Positions 1-6,546 of a DNA stretch of 12,506 nt are shown here, piece by piece. This DNA is from Thiobacillus sp. UBA6918 (GTDB lineage Bacteria > Pseudomonadota > Gammaproteobacteria > Burkholderiales > Thiobacillaceae). Position numbers and translations under genes: made by a program. Position 1 is the first letter of the stretch, and each line of letters begins with the position of its first letter. A model generated the notes under the pieces. It saw nothing but the letters and a program-made list of their open reading frames with translations, did no database searches and was not told where the DNA came from. The stretch spans positions 25,972 to 38,477 of the forward strand of contig DKAU01000038.1 of NCBI GenBank assembly GCA_002450925.1. Reading direction: 5' to 3'.

Positions 1-107
1 GGAACCCCCTGTGCAGCAAACCACAAACCCCACAAAGTAGGCCACAACAAGAGCAGAATCCCGATAGGCTTGTCCAGACGCAAAAGGCGAAGGTACCTGT
101 GTGTCAT
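1..107 (-). CDS. ubiA: 4-hydroxybenzoate octaprenyltransferase UbiA, N-terminal fragment (runs off window)
   Basis: Only the first 35 codons are present; the rest lies beyond the left edge. UbiA is a polytopic inner-membrane prenyltransferase that attaches the polyprenyl tail to 4-hydroxybenzoate, the second committed step of ubiquinone synthesis. The translated start reads MTHRYLRLLRLDKPIGILLL and continues into a Trp- and Leu-rich first membrane helix with WPTLWGLW. The 'RLDKPIG..LLLWPTLW' block is the recognisable N-terminus of the UbiA family. The ATG (107-105) overlaps the ubiC stop as ATGA, so the two are translationally coupled and share a transcript. UbiC makes the 4-hydroxybenzoate that UbiA consumes. 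Family assignment is confident despite the short length. Catalytic Asp-rich motifs are not visible because they lie further downstream. Confidence 0.9.
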   Translation of the reverse strand, partial: MTHRYLRLLRLDKPIGILLLLWPTLWGLWFAAQGV

Positions 108-667
108 GTCCCTTCGCCTTTGATGGACAAAATATTGGGCAGAAACACTTCCGTGACCAATAAAGAGTGGCCTTGCAGGGAAAACAGTGAACGCCTTGCC
201 CATAATTCTCGCGCCTTGCAGGGAATACCCGCCTTACCGACTTGCCTTGCCAGTGAATGATTGACCGGTATTCGCCTGTATTGCAGGTCGCCACGCAGAA
301 CACGCGGATTACTGAACAGGGCCTCGCCAAGTGGACGGCTCCCCAATTTGGTCACTGAAGCCCAAGGCCCGCGCAATGAACCCGGCGGAACTGCGCTATG
401 TGCAAAAACAACGGGCTGGCCATCACAGTGCAGAACCACTTCGCGCACATACCCCACACGGCAAGGTCTTAAGAATAACAGCGCGGTTTCGTCGCGATTC
501 GGCCTGAACAGGCCAACACGAACAGGTTTGACCAAGAATTTCCCGCAACAGTGCTTGAGTCTGCGCGTCAAAGAACCATGATCAGCAAGCCAGAAACGAT
601 ACTTGCGCGGTAAAAAAAAGGGGTGTGAAAGCCAGCCTTGGCTATCGGCTTTCAGATTGAAACGCAA
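104..667 (-). CDS. ubiC: chorismate--pyruvate lyase UbiC
   Basis: UbiC is a cytoplasmic enzyme that removes pyruvate from chorismate to give 4-hydroxybenzoate, the first step of ubiquinone synthesis. The 187-residue product carries the family landmarks in order: WLADHGSLTRRL (26-37), VREVVLHCDGQPVVFAHSAVP (74-94) with the substrate-binding Arg at 75, KLGSRPLGEALF (107-118), LWARRSLF (155-162) and VTEVFLP (171-177) with the conserved Glu at 173. It is slightly longer than the E. coli enzyme (165 aa), mainly from an N-terminal extension and a segment at about 133-153 that corresponds to the variable lid. The start is TTG: an in-frame TGA lies three codons upstream and no ATG or GTG is available near the N-terminus. 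The Shine-Dalgarno is weak (GGATGA). It overlaps ubiA by four bases. The gene lies downstream of the terminator at 738-770, so it probably has its own promoter. Confidence 0.92.
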   Translation of the reverse strand: MRFNLKADSQGWLSHPFFLPRKYRFWLADHGSLTRRLKHCCGKFLVKPVRVGLFRPNRDETALLFLRPCRVGYVREVVLHCDGQPVVFAHSAVPPGSLRGPWASVTKLGSRPLGEALFSNPRVLRGDLQYRRIPVNHSLARQVGKAGIPCKARELWARRSLFSLQGHSLLVTEVFLPNILSIKGEGT

Positions 668-695
668 TCCGGTTCATCCATTAAACCAAAAGTGC

Positions 696-705
696 ATTAT
701 CCTAG
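696..705 (-). promoter_or_regulatory. possible -10 element for ubiC-ubiA
   Basis: The stretch between the terminator (738) and the ubiC start (667) must hold the ubiCA promoter if that terminator is efficient. On the minus strand it contains CTAGGATAAT, whose last six bases GATAAT match the sigma-70 -10 consensus at five of six positions. Its position would give a leader of roughly 20 nt. I see no convincing -35 hexamer at 16-18 bp, so this is a weak call. The same 10-mer occurs in front of the Ser/Thr kinase gene at 8092-8101. Confidence 0.25.
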
Positions 706-737
706 ATTCAGCGGATCGCCGGTGCTGGAATGACCAT

Positions 738-770
738 AAAAAATCCCGCCCAGAATGTTCCGGGCGGGAT
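738..770 (-). terminator. Rho-independent terminator after the PhnD-like gene
   Basis: On the minus strand a perfect 9-bp GC-rich stem (ATCCCGCCC, pairing 762-770 with 743-751) closes a 10-nt loop and runs directly into six T residues (738-743). It starts 15 bp after the stop of the PhnD-like gene. This is a textbook intrinsic terminator. It ends the leftward transcript coming from recG and the PhnD-like gene and separates it from ubiC-ubiA. Confidence 0.93.
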
Positions 771-785
771 GTTAAGGGAAATCCG

Positions 786-1616
786 TTACTTCGAACTGTC
801 GGCAAGCAATTTCTTCACTCCATCATAATCCTTCACGCTTGCCGGCTCAAAACTGGGGAAACCTGTCCGCTTGAAATATGTGTTGACCATGTCTTTATCC
901 TTGTGGGCATTCAACAACGCATCAGTGACTTTTGACTTGAGGTCAGCCGGAAGATTGCCGCGAACTGCAAAGGTGAGGTGAGGCGCGCCTGAAGACTGTA
1001 ACACCAGGTTGAGGTTGTTTCCCTGTGCGCTCCAGGCGTTGTAAAGACTGGAGTTGGCCACGCCTACGTCAATCATGCCCAGTTTGAGCGCACTGATCAC
1101 ATCCTGTGCGTCGTTGAAAATGAACACACTGGAAAAATACTTGCGCGGGTTGACGTTCATTTCACGCAGCTTGGCAAAAGCCAGCATGGTCATCAAGGAT
1201 TTGTCGTCAGGCATGCCAATGCGCTTGCCCTTCATGTCCTCGGGGAAGGCAATATCGCCATCGGCCGAACTCATGAAAGCAGCGGACAAGAGGCCTGGAA
1301 CCTTCGCGACCGGCTCATAGCCCGCCAATGCGTTCGCTTCCATGACCATGGAGGGCGGGCCATACATGAAAGCATAGCGCTTCTGTTTGGCGCGATCCAT
1401 ATAACGTTCATAGCTTTGAACTGGTTCCACGATCACGGTTTGGCCCAGTTTTTTGGTCAGGTAGGCCGCCATGTCTCGGAATTGCAGCGAGATCAAACGG
1501 GGGCTCAAACTGTAGTCCTGAACCCCAAGGACCAAGGTATCCGCTGCTGCCGGATAGGCAAGCAAGCTTGAAACAGCAAGAATGATTGCCCTAAGGGCTT
1601 GGGGCAAATTACGCAT
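786..1616 (-). CDS. orphan PhnD/SsuA/transferrin-type periplasmic substrate-binding protein
   Basis: This 276-residue protein resembles the binding proteins of phosphate/phosphite/phosphonate ABC transporters. Residues 1-25 form a signal peptide: a short Arg-containing n-region, a hydrophobic core (IILAVSSLLA) and an AAA-D cleavage site. The mature protein starts LVLGVQDYSLSP. It has the two-lobe pattern of the family, with FMYGPPSMVMEANALAGYEP (83-102) and KGKRIGMPDDKS (129-140) followed by a segment ending DVGVANSSLYNAW (183-195). I chose ATG 1616 because it has GGAG seven bases upstream and gives a clean signal peptide; the longer reading frame upstream would bury it. No permease or ATPase gene is adjacent. 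The ligand is therefore open: it could serve a distant transporter or act as a sensor. It lies 98 bp after recG and ends in a strong terminator. Family-level call confident, substrate unknown. Confidence 0.85.
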   Translation of the reverse strand: MRNLPQALRAIILAVSSLLAYPAAADTLVLGVQDYSLSPRLISLQFRDMAAYLTKKLGQTVIVEPVQSYERYMDRAKQKRYAFMYGPPSMVMEANALAGYEPVAKVPGLLSAAFMSSADGDIAFPEDMKGKRIGMPDDKSLMTMLAFAKLREMNVNPRKYFSSVFIFNDAQDVISALKLGMIDVGVANSSLYNAWSAQGNNLNLVLQSSGAPHLTFAVRGNLPADLKSKVTDALLNAHKDKDMVNTYFKRTGFPSFEPASVKDYDGVKKLLADSSK

Positions 1617-1640
1617 GACGGTCTCCGCATTATTAATGGT

Positions 1641-1672
1641 TATCAGCCCGGATTCGGGCCATGCATCTGATA
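1641..1672 (-). promoter_or_regulatory. bulged inverted repeat in the leader of the PhnD-like gene
   Basis: On the minus strand TATCAG (1672-1667) pairs with CTGATA (1646-1641). Inside it GCCCG pairs with CGGGC around an AATC tetraloop. The 3' arm is continuous, while the 5' arm carries a bulge of about 7 nt that includes the palindrome ATGCAT. It ends 24 nt before the start codon, just ahead of the GGAG ribosome-binding site. It could be an RNA stem-loop in the leader or a DNA operator. A poor promoter match, TTCAGG-17 bp-TATCAG, overlaps its 5' arm. The inverted repeat is seen directly; its function is inference. Confidence 0.4.
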
Positions 1673-1714
1673 CGGCCATGCGCTCTTGTCCCTGAAGGGC
1701 TTGGTACGAAAAAA

Positions 1715-3742
1715 CTACCCAAATGCCAAATGCTGGCGAGTGCCCAACCAGCGCTCCAAATGCTCTCTGACCTGCTCAGGATGGGCCTTTATCAGACCCG
1801 GAGCCAATCTGGCGGCCCGCTCCAGCAGGTCCTTGTCACGTTCCGGATTGGCAAACCGCAACAAAGGAACCCCGCTTTGCTTGGAACCGAGCAATTCTCC
1901 GGGACCACGCAGCAAAAGGTCCTGACGGGCAATCTCAAATCCGTCGGTTGACTCATAGATGATCCTGAGCCGACTGCGTGCATCTTCAGAAAGGGGGCTC
2001 TGGTACAGGAGGATGCAAACCGATTCGCGAGCCCCTCGGCCGACCCGGCCTCGCAATTGATGCAATTGTGAAAGGCCAAAGCGTTCGGCATGCTCAATTA
2101 CCATGAGGGAAGCATTCGGGACGTCGACACCGACTTCGATGACGGTTGTTGACACGAGCACATGGACTCTGCCAGCCTGAAAATCGGACATGACTGACTG
2201 TTTCTCGGCATTCTTCATTCGTCCATGCACCAGGCCGATATTGAGCTTGGGCAATTGAGACTGGAGTCTGGCATGAGTATCCATAGCTGTCTGCAGATCG
2301 ACCTTTTCCGATTCCTCGATCAAGGGACATACCCAATAGGCCTGCCCGCCCTCACTGCACACGGCTCGTACTCTTTGCAAGATTTCATCGCGCCTTCCTT
2401 CTGCCACCAGTTTGGTTATGACCGGCTTCCTGCCCGGAGGAAGTTCATCAATCGTCGAAACATCAAGATCGGCGTAATAACTCATGGCGAGGGTGCGAGG
2501 TATCGGTGTAGCCGACATCATCAACTGGTGAGGCTCCACCCCTTTCTGGCTCAGTGCGAGGCGCTGCTTGACGCCAAACCGGTGTTGTTCATCCACGATC
2601 ACCAGTCCCAGGTCATGAAAACGCACCCCTTTCTGAAACAGCGCATGGGTTCCCACTGCCAGCTTCGCTTCTCCTTTCCCAATACGTGCAAGCGCCTCTT
2701 TTTTCTGCGATGCACCAAGCGCCGAGGCCAACCAGGCGACTTCTACCCCTAACGACTCAAACCAGGTCTGCAATTTATGAAAATGCTGCTCGGCAAGGAT
2801 TTCGGTCGGGGCCATGATGACGGCCTGCATGCCGCTTTCTATGCACTGCAGGCAGGCCAAGGCTGCCACCACGGTTTTCCCGCTGCCTACATCGCCTTGC
2901 AAAAGACGGCGCATAGGGCGCGTGCTGCCCAAATCCTGGCTGATTTCATGCCAGGATTTTTCCTGGGCTTTTGTCAATGCAAAAGGCAATGACGCACGCA
3001 AATCCTGGACAAGTTTCCCGTTCGTCCTTAATGCGGGAGCCTGTTTTTCTGCACGCGCCTGGCGTGCCAGTCGCAGGGAAAATTGCTGTGCCAGCAATTC
3101 GTCAAATGCCAGCCGCCTGATAGCCGGGTGTGCATGTGACTCGAGTTGTCCCAAGAGAATGTCAGGATCGGGGTGGTGCAACTGTCGTATGGCTTCCGCA
3201 TAAGGCGGAAAGTCCAGCTCTTCATAAACCTTTGCAGGAAGAGTTTCTTCAAGCTCAAGTCTATCCAGCGCTTTCTGCACAATCTTGCGCAAACTGGCCT
3301 GGCCAAGTCCTGCAGTTGTGGGATAAACAGGAGTCAGGCTCTCTGGAAGGGGTGTTTCAGGCTGAACAGCCTGGCAGCGCGGATGAATCATCTCCAGGCC
3401 GAAAAACCCGCCGCGCGATTCCCCGGAGATACGGAACAAGCGTCCGGGCTGGAGGGCCTGCACCTGGCTGGGATAAAAATTGAGATAGCGAATTATCAGT
3501 TCACCGCTCTCGTCAGCGACCGTCGCCACCAACTGCCGGCGGGGTCGGTAAGTGATTTCCGCATCCACCACCCTGGCTTGCACCACGGCAGGCTCGCCAG
3601 GTTTCAGGTCACGAATCAGGCTTAGGTGCGTTTCATCTTCCCAACGCAAAGGGAGATGAAGAGCGAGGTCTTCATCAGAATGAATCCCGAGTTTTTCCAG
3701 CCGGCTTTTGACCGAAGCGGAAACGGGAAAAGAAAAACTCAC
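1715..3742 (-). CDS. recG: ATP-dependent DNA helicase RecG
   Basis: RecG remodels stalled replication forks and branch-migrates Holliday junctions and R-loops. The 675-residue length fits the family (E. coli 693). The N-terminal wedge/OB region spans about residues 1-160. The helicase motifs follow: LTKAQ (256-260), Walker A GDVGSGKT (283-290), APTEILAEQH (311-320), DEQHRFG (384-390), SATPIPRTLAMSYYADLD (410-427), then STTVIEVGVDVPNA (531-544) and QLRGRVGRG (562-570). The RecG-specific C-terminal block GFEIARQDLLLRGPGELLG (601-619) is intact. The start is GTG at 3742, overlapping the ridA stop as GTGA, so translation is coupled to ridA. It stops at TAG 1715. A short T-run follows, but without a credible stem, so I do not call a terminator there. 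Confidence 0.97.
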   Translation of the reverse strand: MSFSFPVSASVKSRLEKLGIHSDEDLALHLPLRWEDETHLSLIRDLKPGEPAVVQARVVDAEITYRPRRQLVATVADESGELIIRYLNFYPSQVQALQPGRLFRISGESRGGFFGLEMIHPRCQAVQPETPLPESLTPVYPTTAGLGQASLRKIVQKALDRLELEETLPAKVYEELDFPPYAEAIRQLHHPDPDILLGQLESHAHPAIRRLAFDELLAQQFSLRLARQARAEKQAPALRTNGKLVQDLRASLPFALTKAQEKSWHEISQDLGSTRPMRRLLQGDVGSGKTVVAALACLQCIESGMQAVIMAPTEILAEQHFHKLQTWFESLGVEVAWLASALGASQKKEALARIGKGEAKLAVGTHALFQKGVRFHDLGLVIVDEQHRFGVKQRLALSQKGVEPHQLMMSATPIPRTLAMSYYADLDVSTIDELPPGRKPVITKLVAEGRRDEILQRVRAVCSEGGQAYWVCPLIEESEKVDLQTAMDTHARLQSQLPKLNIGLVHGRMKNAEKQSVMSDFQAGRVHVLVSTTVIEVGVDVPNASLMVIEHAERFGLSQLHQLRGRVGRGARESVCILLYQSPLSEDARSRLRIIYESTDGFEIARQDLLLRGPGELLGSKQSGVPLLRFANPERDKDLLERAARLAPGLIKAHPEQVREHLERWLGTRQHLAFG

Positions 3743-4116
3743 TGACTGACCATTACCCCATCGGCCTCAACCAACGCATCGCGGGGGAGGCTGGCCACGC
3801 CAACCGCAGCCCGGGCCGGATATGGCTGCTGGAAGTACTGGCTCATGATTTCATTGACCTTGGCAAAGTTTCCAAGGTCGGTGAGAAAAATGTTGAGTTT
3901 GACAATGTCCGCCAGTGACCCACCCGATGCCTCGCAAACCGCCGACAGATTCCTGAAAACCTGATGTATTTGCGCCTCTATACCATCGACGAGTTGCATG
4001 GAATTCGGATCCAGGCCGATCTGCCCGGACAGATAAACCGTCTGGTCAACCTTGACGGCCTGTGAATAGGTGCCGATTGCGGCAGGTGCATGAGGAGTGG
4101 AAATAATGGTTTTCAT
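3739..4116 (-). CDS. ridA: RidA-family reactive enamine/imine deaminase
   Basis: RidA (YjgF/YER057c/UK114 family) hydrolyses reactive 2-aminoacrylate-type intermediates released by PLP enzymes, protecting cells from metabolic damage. It works in the cytoplasm as a trimer. The 125-residue product has the family pattern: APAAIGTYSQAV (10-21), YLSGQIGLDP (28-37), VFRNLSAVCEASGGSLADIVKLN (53-75), and PARAAVGVASLPRDALVE (100-117). Arg102 matches the conserved substrate-binding Arg, and Glu117 matches the conserved C-terminal Glu. ATG 4116 is preferred over an in-frame TTG four codons upstream because it yields the usual MKTIIST start, although neither has a clear Shine-Dalgarno. It sits 26 bp after spoT and overlaps recG by four bases. 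In E. coli the spoT-recG gap is filled by trmH, so ridA takes that position here. Confidence 0.93.
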   Translation of the reverse strand: MKTIISTPHAPAAIGTYSQAVKVDQTVYLSGQIGLDPNSMQLVDGIEAQIHQVFRNLSAVCEASGGSLADIVKLNIFLTDLGNFAKVNEIMSQYFQQPYPARAAVGVASLPRDALVEADGVMVSQ

Positions 4117-4142
4117 AATGCCATTCAAGTTGATTTCAGAAA

Positions 4143-6356
4143 CTATTGGCTGGCGGCACGGCCGTCCTTCTTGCCTTTCATGCGAAAAATCCTGACCACC
4201 TCGGGCAATTGGCGCAATGCCCGCATGATGCGGGCAAGATGCATGCGGTCTTCCACTTTCAGCGTGAAATAGAGCATGGTGTAAGGGCTTCCGTCTTCCT
4301 CTTCCATGGCGACATTGCCGATGTTGATGCCTTCACCGGAAATCGCTGTGGCGACATGCGCCAGCACTCCGCGCTGATTCGCAACCACCAGCTTGATCGA
4401 AACATCGTACAAAGTACCGGGAGTGGTTTGCCATTCCACATCCAACCATTTGTCCGGGTCAGAACGGAAGTTCTGGATCGCGGGGCAATCATGCGTATGG
4501 ATGATCAAGCCGCGGTCCTTATGAATGAATCCAAGAATTGGATCCCCCGGAATCGGGTGGCAGCAGGAAGCCAGTTCGACAGGCACACCTTCAGTGCCGC
4601 GTATGGTGACAGTGAGTGGGTGTGCTGAAGTACCTGTCTCATCCCCCATGAAATGCAAGAGCTGATGCGCCACCACCATGGCAGGCTTGCGGCCAAGTCC
4701 GATTTCGGCATAAAGCTCATCAACCGACTTGCTGTTGGTTTCACGCACCAGCTTCTGCAATGCCACCGGGGAAGGATAAGGAGCTTCCGGATTCAATGCC
4801 TTGATGGCTTTTTCAAGCAGGCTCTGCCCCAACTGCGCGGATTCTTCCGCTTTCGCATTGCGAAGGAATTGACGAATGTGAGAGCGAGCTTTTCCGGTTA
4901 CTGCGAAATTAAGCCATGCGGCATTCGGAACCGCACTAGAGGTCGTGATGATTTCAACATGATCTCCATTGCGCAATTCGGTGCGAAGCGGCATGAGTTC
5001 GTGATTGATTTTCACTGCCACACAATGATGTCCAACATCAGTGTGAACCGCGTAGGCAAAATCGACCGCCGTTGCGCCACGCGGCAAGGCCATGATCTTG
5101 CCCTTGGGTGTAAACACGTACACGTCATCCGGAAACAAGTCGACCTTGATGTGTTCCAGGAATTCAGGGGAGTCCTTGTTGTCTGCCTGGATATCGAGCA
5201 AGGACTGCAGCCAGCGGTGGGTTCTCTGCTGCACATCTGACAACGCCGTGTCCGAACTCTTGTACATCCAGTGAGAGGCCACGCCCGTTTCGGCAAAGCG
5301 ATGCATGTCCTGGGTGCGAATCTGTATCTCGAGCGGCGTGCCCTGCGGGCCGAACAGAATAGAGTGCAGCGACTGATAACCGTTTGCCTTGGGGATGGCA
5401 ATGTAGTCCTTGAACTTCCCCGGGATCGGTTTGTAGAGCGCATGCAAGGCGCCCAGGGCCAGATAACAGGAAGGAATGTCCTTGACCACCACGCGAAAAC
5501 CGTAGATATCAAAAACCTCGGAAAAAGCCAGGTTCTTTTCCTGCATCTTCTTGTAGATGCTGTAGAGGTGTTTCTCTCGGCCTGTGACAGTTGCATCAAC
5601 ACCTGCCTGCTGAAGTTTGTCCTGAATGGCCTCGCGTATTTTTCCCACCAGTTCGCGGCGATTGCCGCGAGCGGACTTGACCGCCTTCATGACGACCTTG
5701 TGGCGCGTCGGATAAAGGTAACGGAATCCAAGATCGTCGAGTTCCTGGAATACCGCATGCAAGCCGAGCCTATTCGCTATAGGCGCATAAATCTCAAGGG
5801 TCTCCGCAGCAATGCGCTTGCGTTTCTCCGGGGATAAATCCCCCAGCGTGCGCATATTGTGGAGCCTGTCGGCAAGCTTGATGAGGATCACACGCACATC
5901 GCGCGCCATCGCCAAAAGCATTTTTCGGAAATTCTCGGCCTGGGCGTGTTCTTCGCTCGCAAAGGAAAGCTTGTCCAGCTTGGAGACACCCTCAACGAGA
6001 TGTGCAACCGCCTTGCCGAACTTGGTCTGAATCTCATCGACCGTGGCCGACGTGTCTTCCACGACATCGTGCAGGAGTGCGGCGGACAGGGTTTGGGCGT
6101 CCAGGTGCCAGGTGGCAAGAATGCCGGCTACAGCAAGTGGATGGGAAATATAGGGTTCGCCGCTTTTGCGGAATTGCCCCGCATGGGCATCGCGACTGAC
6201 ATAAAATGCATCCCGCACGAGTTCAGCGTCGGCCGGCGCCAGATAGGCGAGTTGCGGGGCGAGTATGGAAAAATCCGCCGAAGCTTGTTGTTCGGCTGAA
6301 GGAACTTGCACCTCGTTCGAAGCTGGATCAGGCTTTGCCTCGGTTAAGGATCTCAA
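4143..6356 (-). CDS. spoT: bifunctional (p)ppGpp synthetase/hydrolase SpoT (Rel/Spo)
   Basis: This long RSH enzyme makes and degrades the alarmone (p)ppGpp. Domain order in the 737 residues is complete. The HD hydrolase has SHPLAVAG (71-78), HDVVEDT (96-102) and KLADRLHNMRTL (160-171), so it should be hydrolase-active. The synthetase has YGFRVV (285-290), the KFKD loop (314-317), GYQSLHS (326-332) and LEIQIRT (342-348) with the catalytic Glu at 343. A TGS domain follows at about 404-465, a Cys/His zinc-finger-like region with CCHP (598-601) and Cys624, and a C-terminal ACT domain (about 650-725). KFKD corresponds to the RXKD loop of bifunctional enzymes, here with Lys for Arg. The start is TTG 6356, preceded by AAGGTGG and overlapping the rpoZ end by 29 bp. 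A GTG at 6311 is the alternative; no ATG lies near the N-terminus. Confidence 0.96.
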   Translation of the reverse strand: MRSLTEAKPDPASNEVQVPSAEQQASADFSILAPQLAYLAPADAELVRDAFYVSRDAHAGQFRKSGEPYISHPLAVAGILATWHLDAQTLSAALLHDVVEDTSATVDEIQTKFGKAVAHLVEGVSKLDKLSFASEEHAQAENFRKMLLAMARDVRVILIKLADRLHNMRTLGDLSPEKRKRIAAETLEIYAPIANRLGLHAVFQELDDLGFRYLYPTRHKVVMKAVKSARGNRRELVGKIREAIQDKLQQAGVDATVTGREKHLYSIYKKMQEKNLAFSEVFDIYGFRVVVKDIPSCYLALGALHALYKPIPGKFKDYIAIPKANGYQSLHSILFGPQGTPLEIQIRTQDMHRFAETGVASHWMYKSSDTALSDVQQRTHRWLQSLLDIQADNKDSPEFLEHIKVDLFPDDVYVFTPKGKIMALPRGATAVDFAYAVHTDVGHHCVAVKINHELMPLRTELRNGDHVEIITTSSAVPNAAWLNFAVTGKARSHIRQFLRNAKAEESAQLGQSLLEKAIKALNPEAPYPSPVALQKLVRETNSKSVDELYAEIGLGRKPAMVVAHQLLHFMGDETGTSAHPLTVTIRGTEGVPVELASCCHPIPGDPILGFIHKDRGLIIHTHDCPAIQNFRSDPDKWLDVEWQTTPGTLYDVSIKLVVANQRGVLAHVATAISGEGINIGNVAMEEEDGSPYTMLYFTLKVEDRMHLARIMRALRQLPEVVRIFRMKGKKDGRAASQ

Positions 6357-6531
6357 GACCCACCTTGCCCGATGCTATTTCACGCAACGCAGTAACGATC
6401 GGTTTGTCACGGCTCTCAACCATGGGCTGCGAGCCCTGAGCCAGTTGACGCGCCCGATAGGTCGCAGCCAGCGTCAATTCGAAACGATTGCTGATTCTTG
6501 ACATGCAGTCATCAACGGTTATACGTGCCAC
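6328..6531 (-). CDS. rpoZ: DNA-directed RNA polymerase omega subunit
   Basis: Omega helps assemble beta' into RNA polymerase and forms part of ppGpp binding site 1 at the omega/beta' interface. The 67-residue product starts MARITVDDCMSRISNRFELT and continues with AATYRARQLAQG, the conserved omega core; it lacks the longer C-terminal tail of E. coli omega (91 aa). I chose the GTG at 6531 because GAGGAG lies six bases upstream, the ideal spacing. The in-frame TTG at 6537 directly abuts that same GAGGAG and would add two residues before Ala-Arg. With the GTG start the protein has the N-terminal Met-Ala-Arg linked to ppGpp site 1. It lies 15 bp after gmk and overlaps spoT by 29 bp, which fits the conserved gmk-rpoZ-spoT operon. 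Confidence 0.95.
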   Translation of the reverse strand: MARITVDDCMSRISNRFELTLAATYRARQLAQGSQPMVESRDKPIVTALREIASGKVGLEILNRGKA

Positions 6532-6546
6532 ATTCAACTCCTCGGG

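Noticed and set aside
170..225. 13-bp direct repeat GCCTTGCAGGGAA at 170-182 and 213-225 inside ubiC
   Set aside because: The copies are 43 bp apart and read in different frames of the same gene, with no flanking mobile-element features. They look like chance or a minor slippage trace in the variable lid region.
1617..1679. N-terminal extension of the PhnD-like frame to 1679
   Set aside because: The extra 21 residues would precede and disrupt a clean signal peptide, while ATG 1616 has a good GGAG site. The extension also covers the leader inverted repeat.
1700..1717. T-run after the recG stop as a terminator
   Set aside because: Only a 4-bp stem (GCCA/TGGC) precedes it, far too weak. Read-through into the PhnD-like gene remains possible.
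4653..5837. Long plus-strand open frames (195 and 188 codons) across spoT
   Set aside because: They are antisense to the conserved TGS, synthetase and regulatory parts of spoT, show no domain pattern and have no gene-like context.
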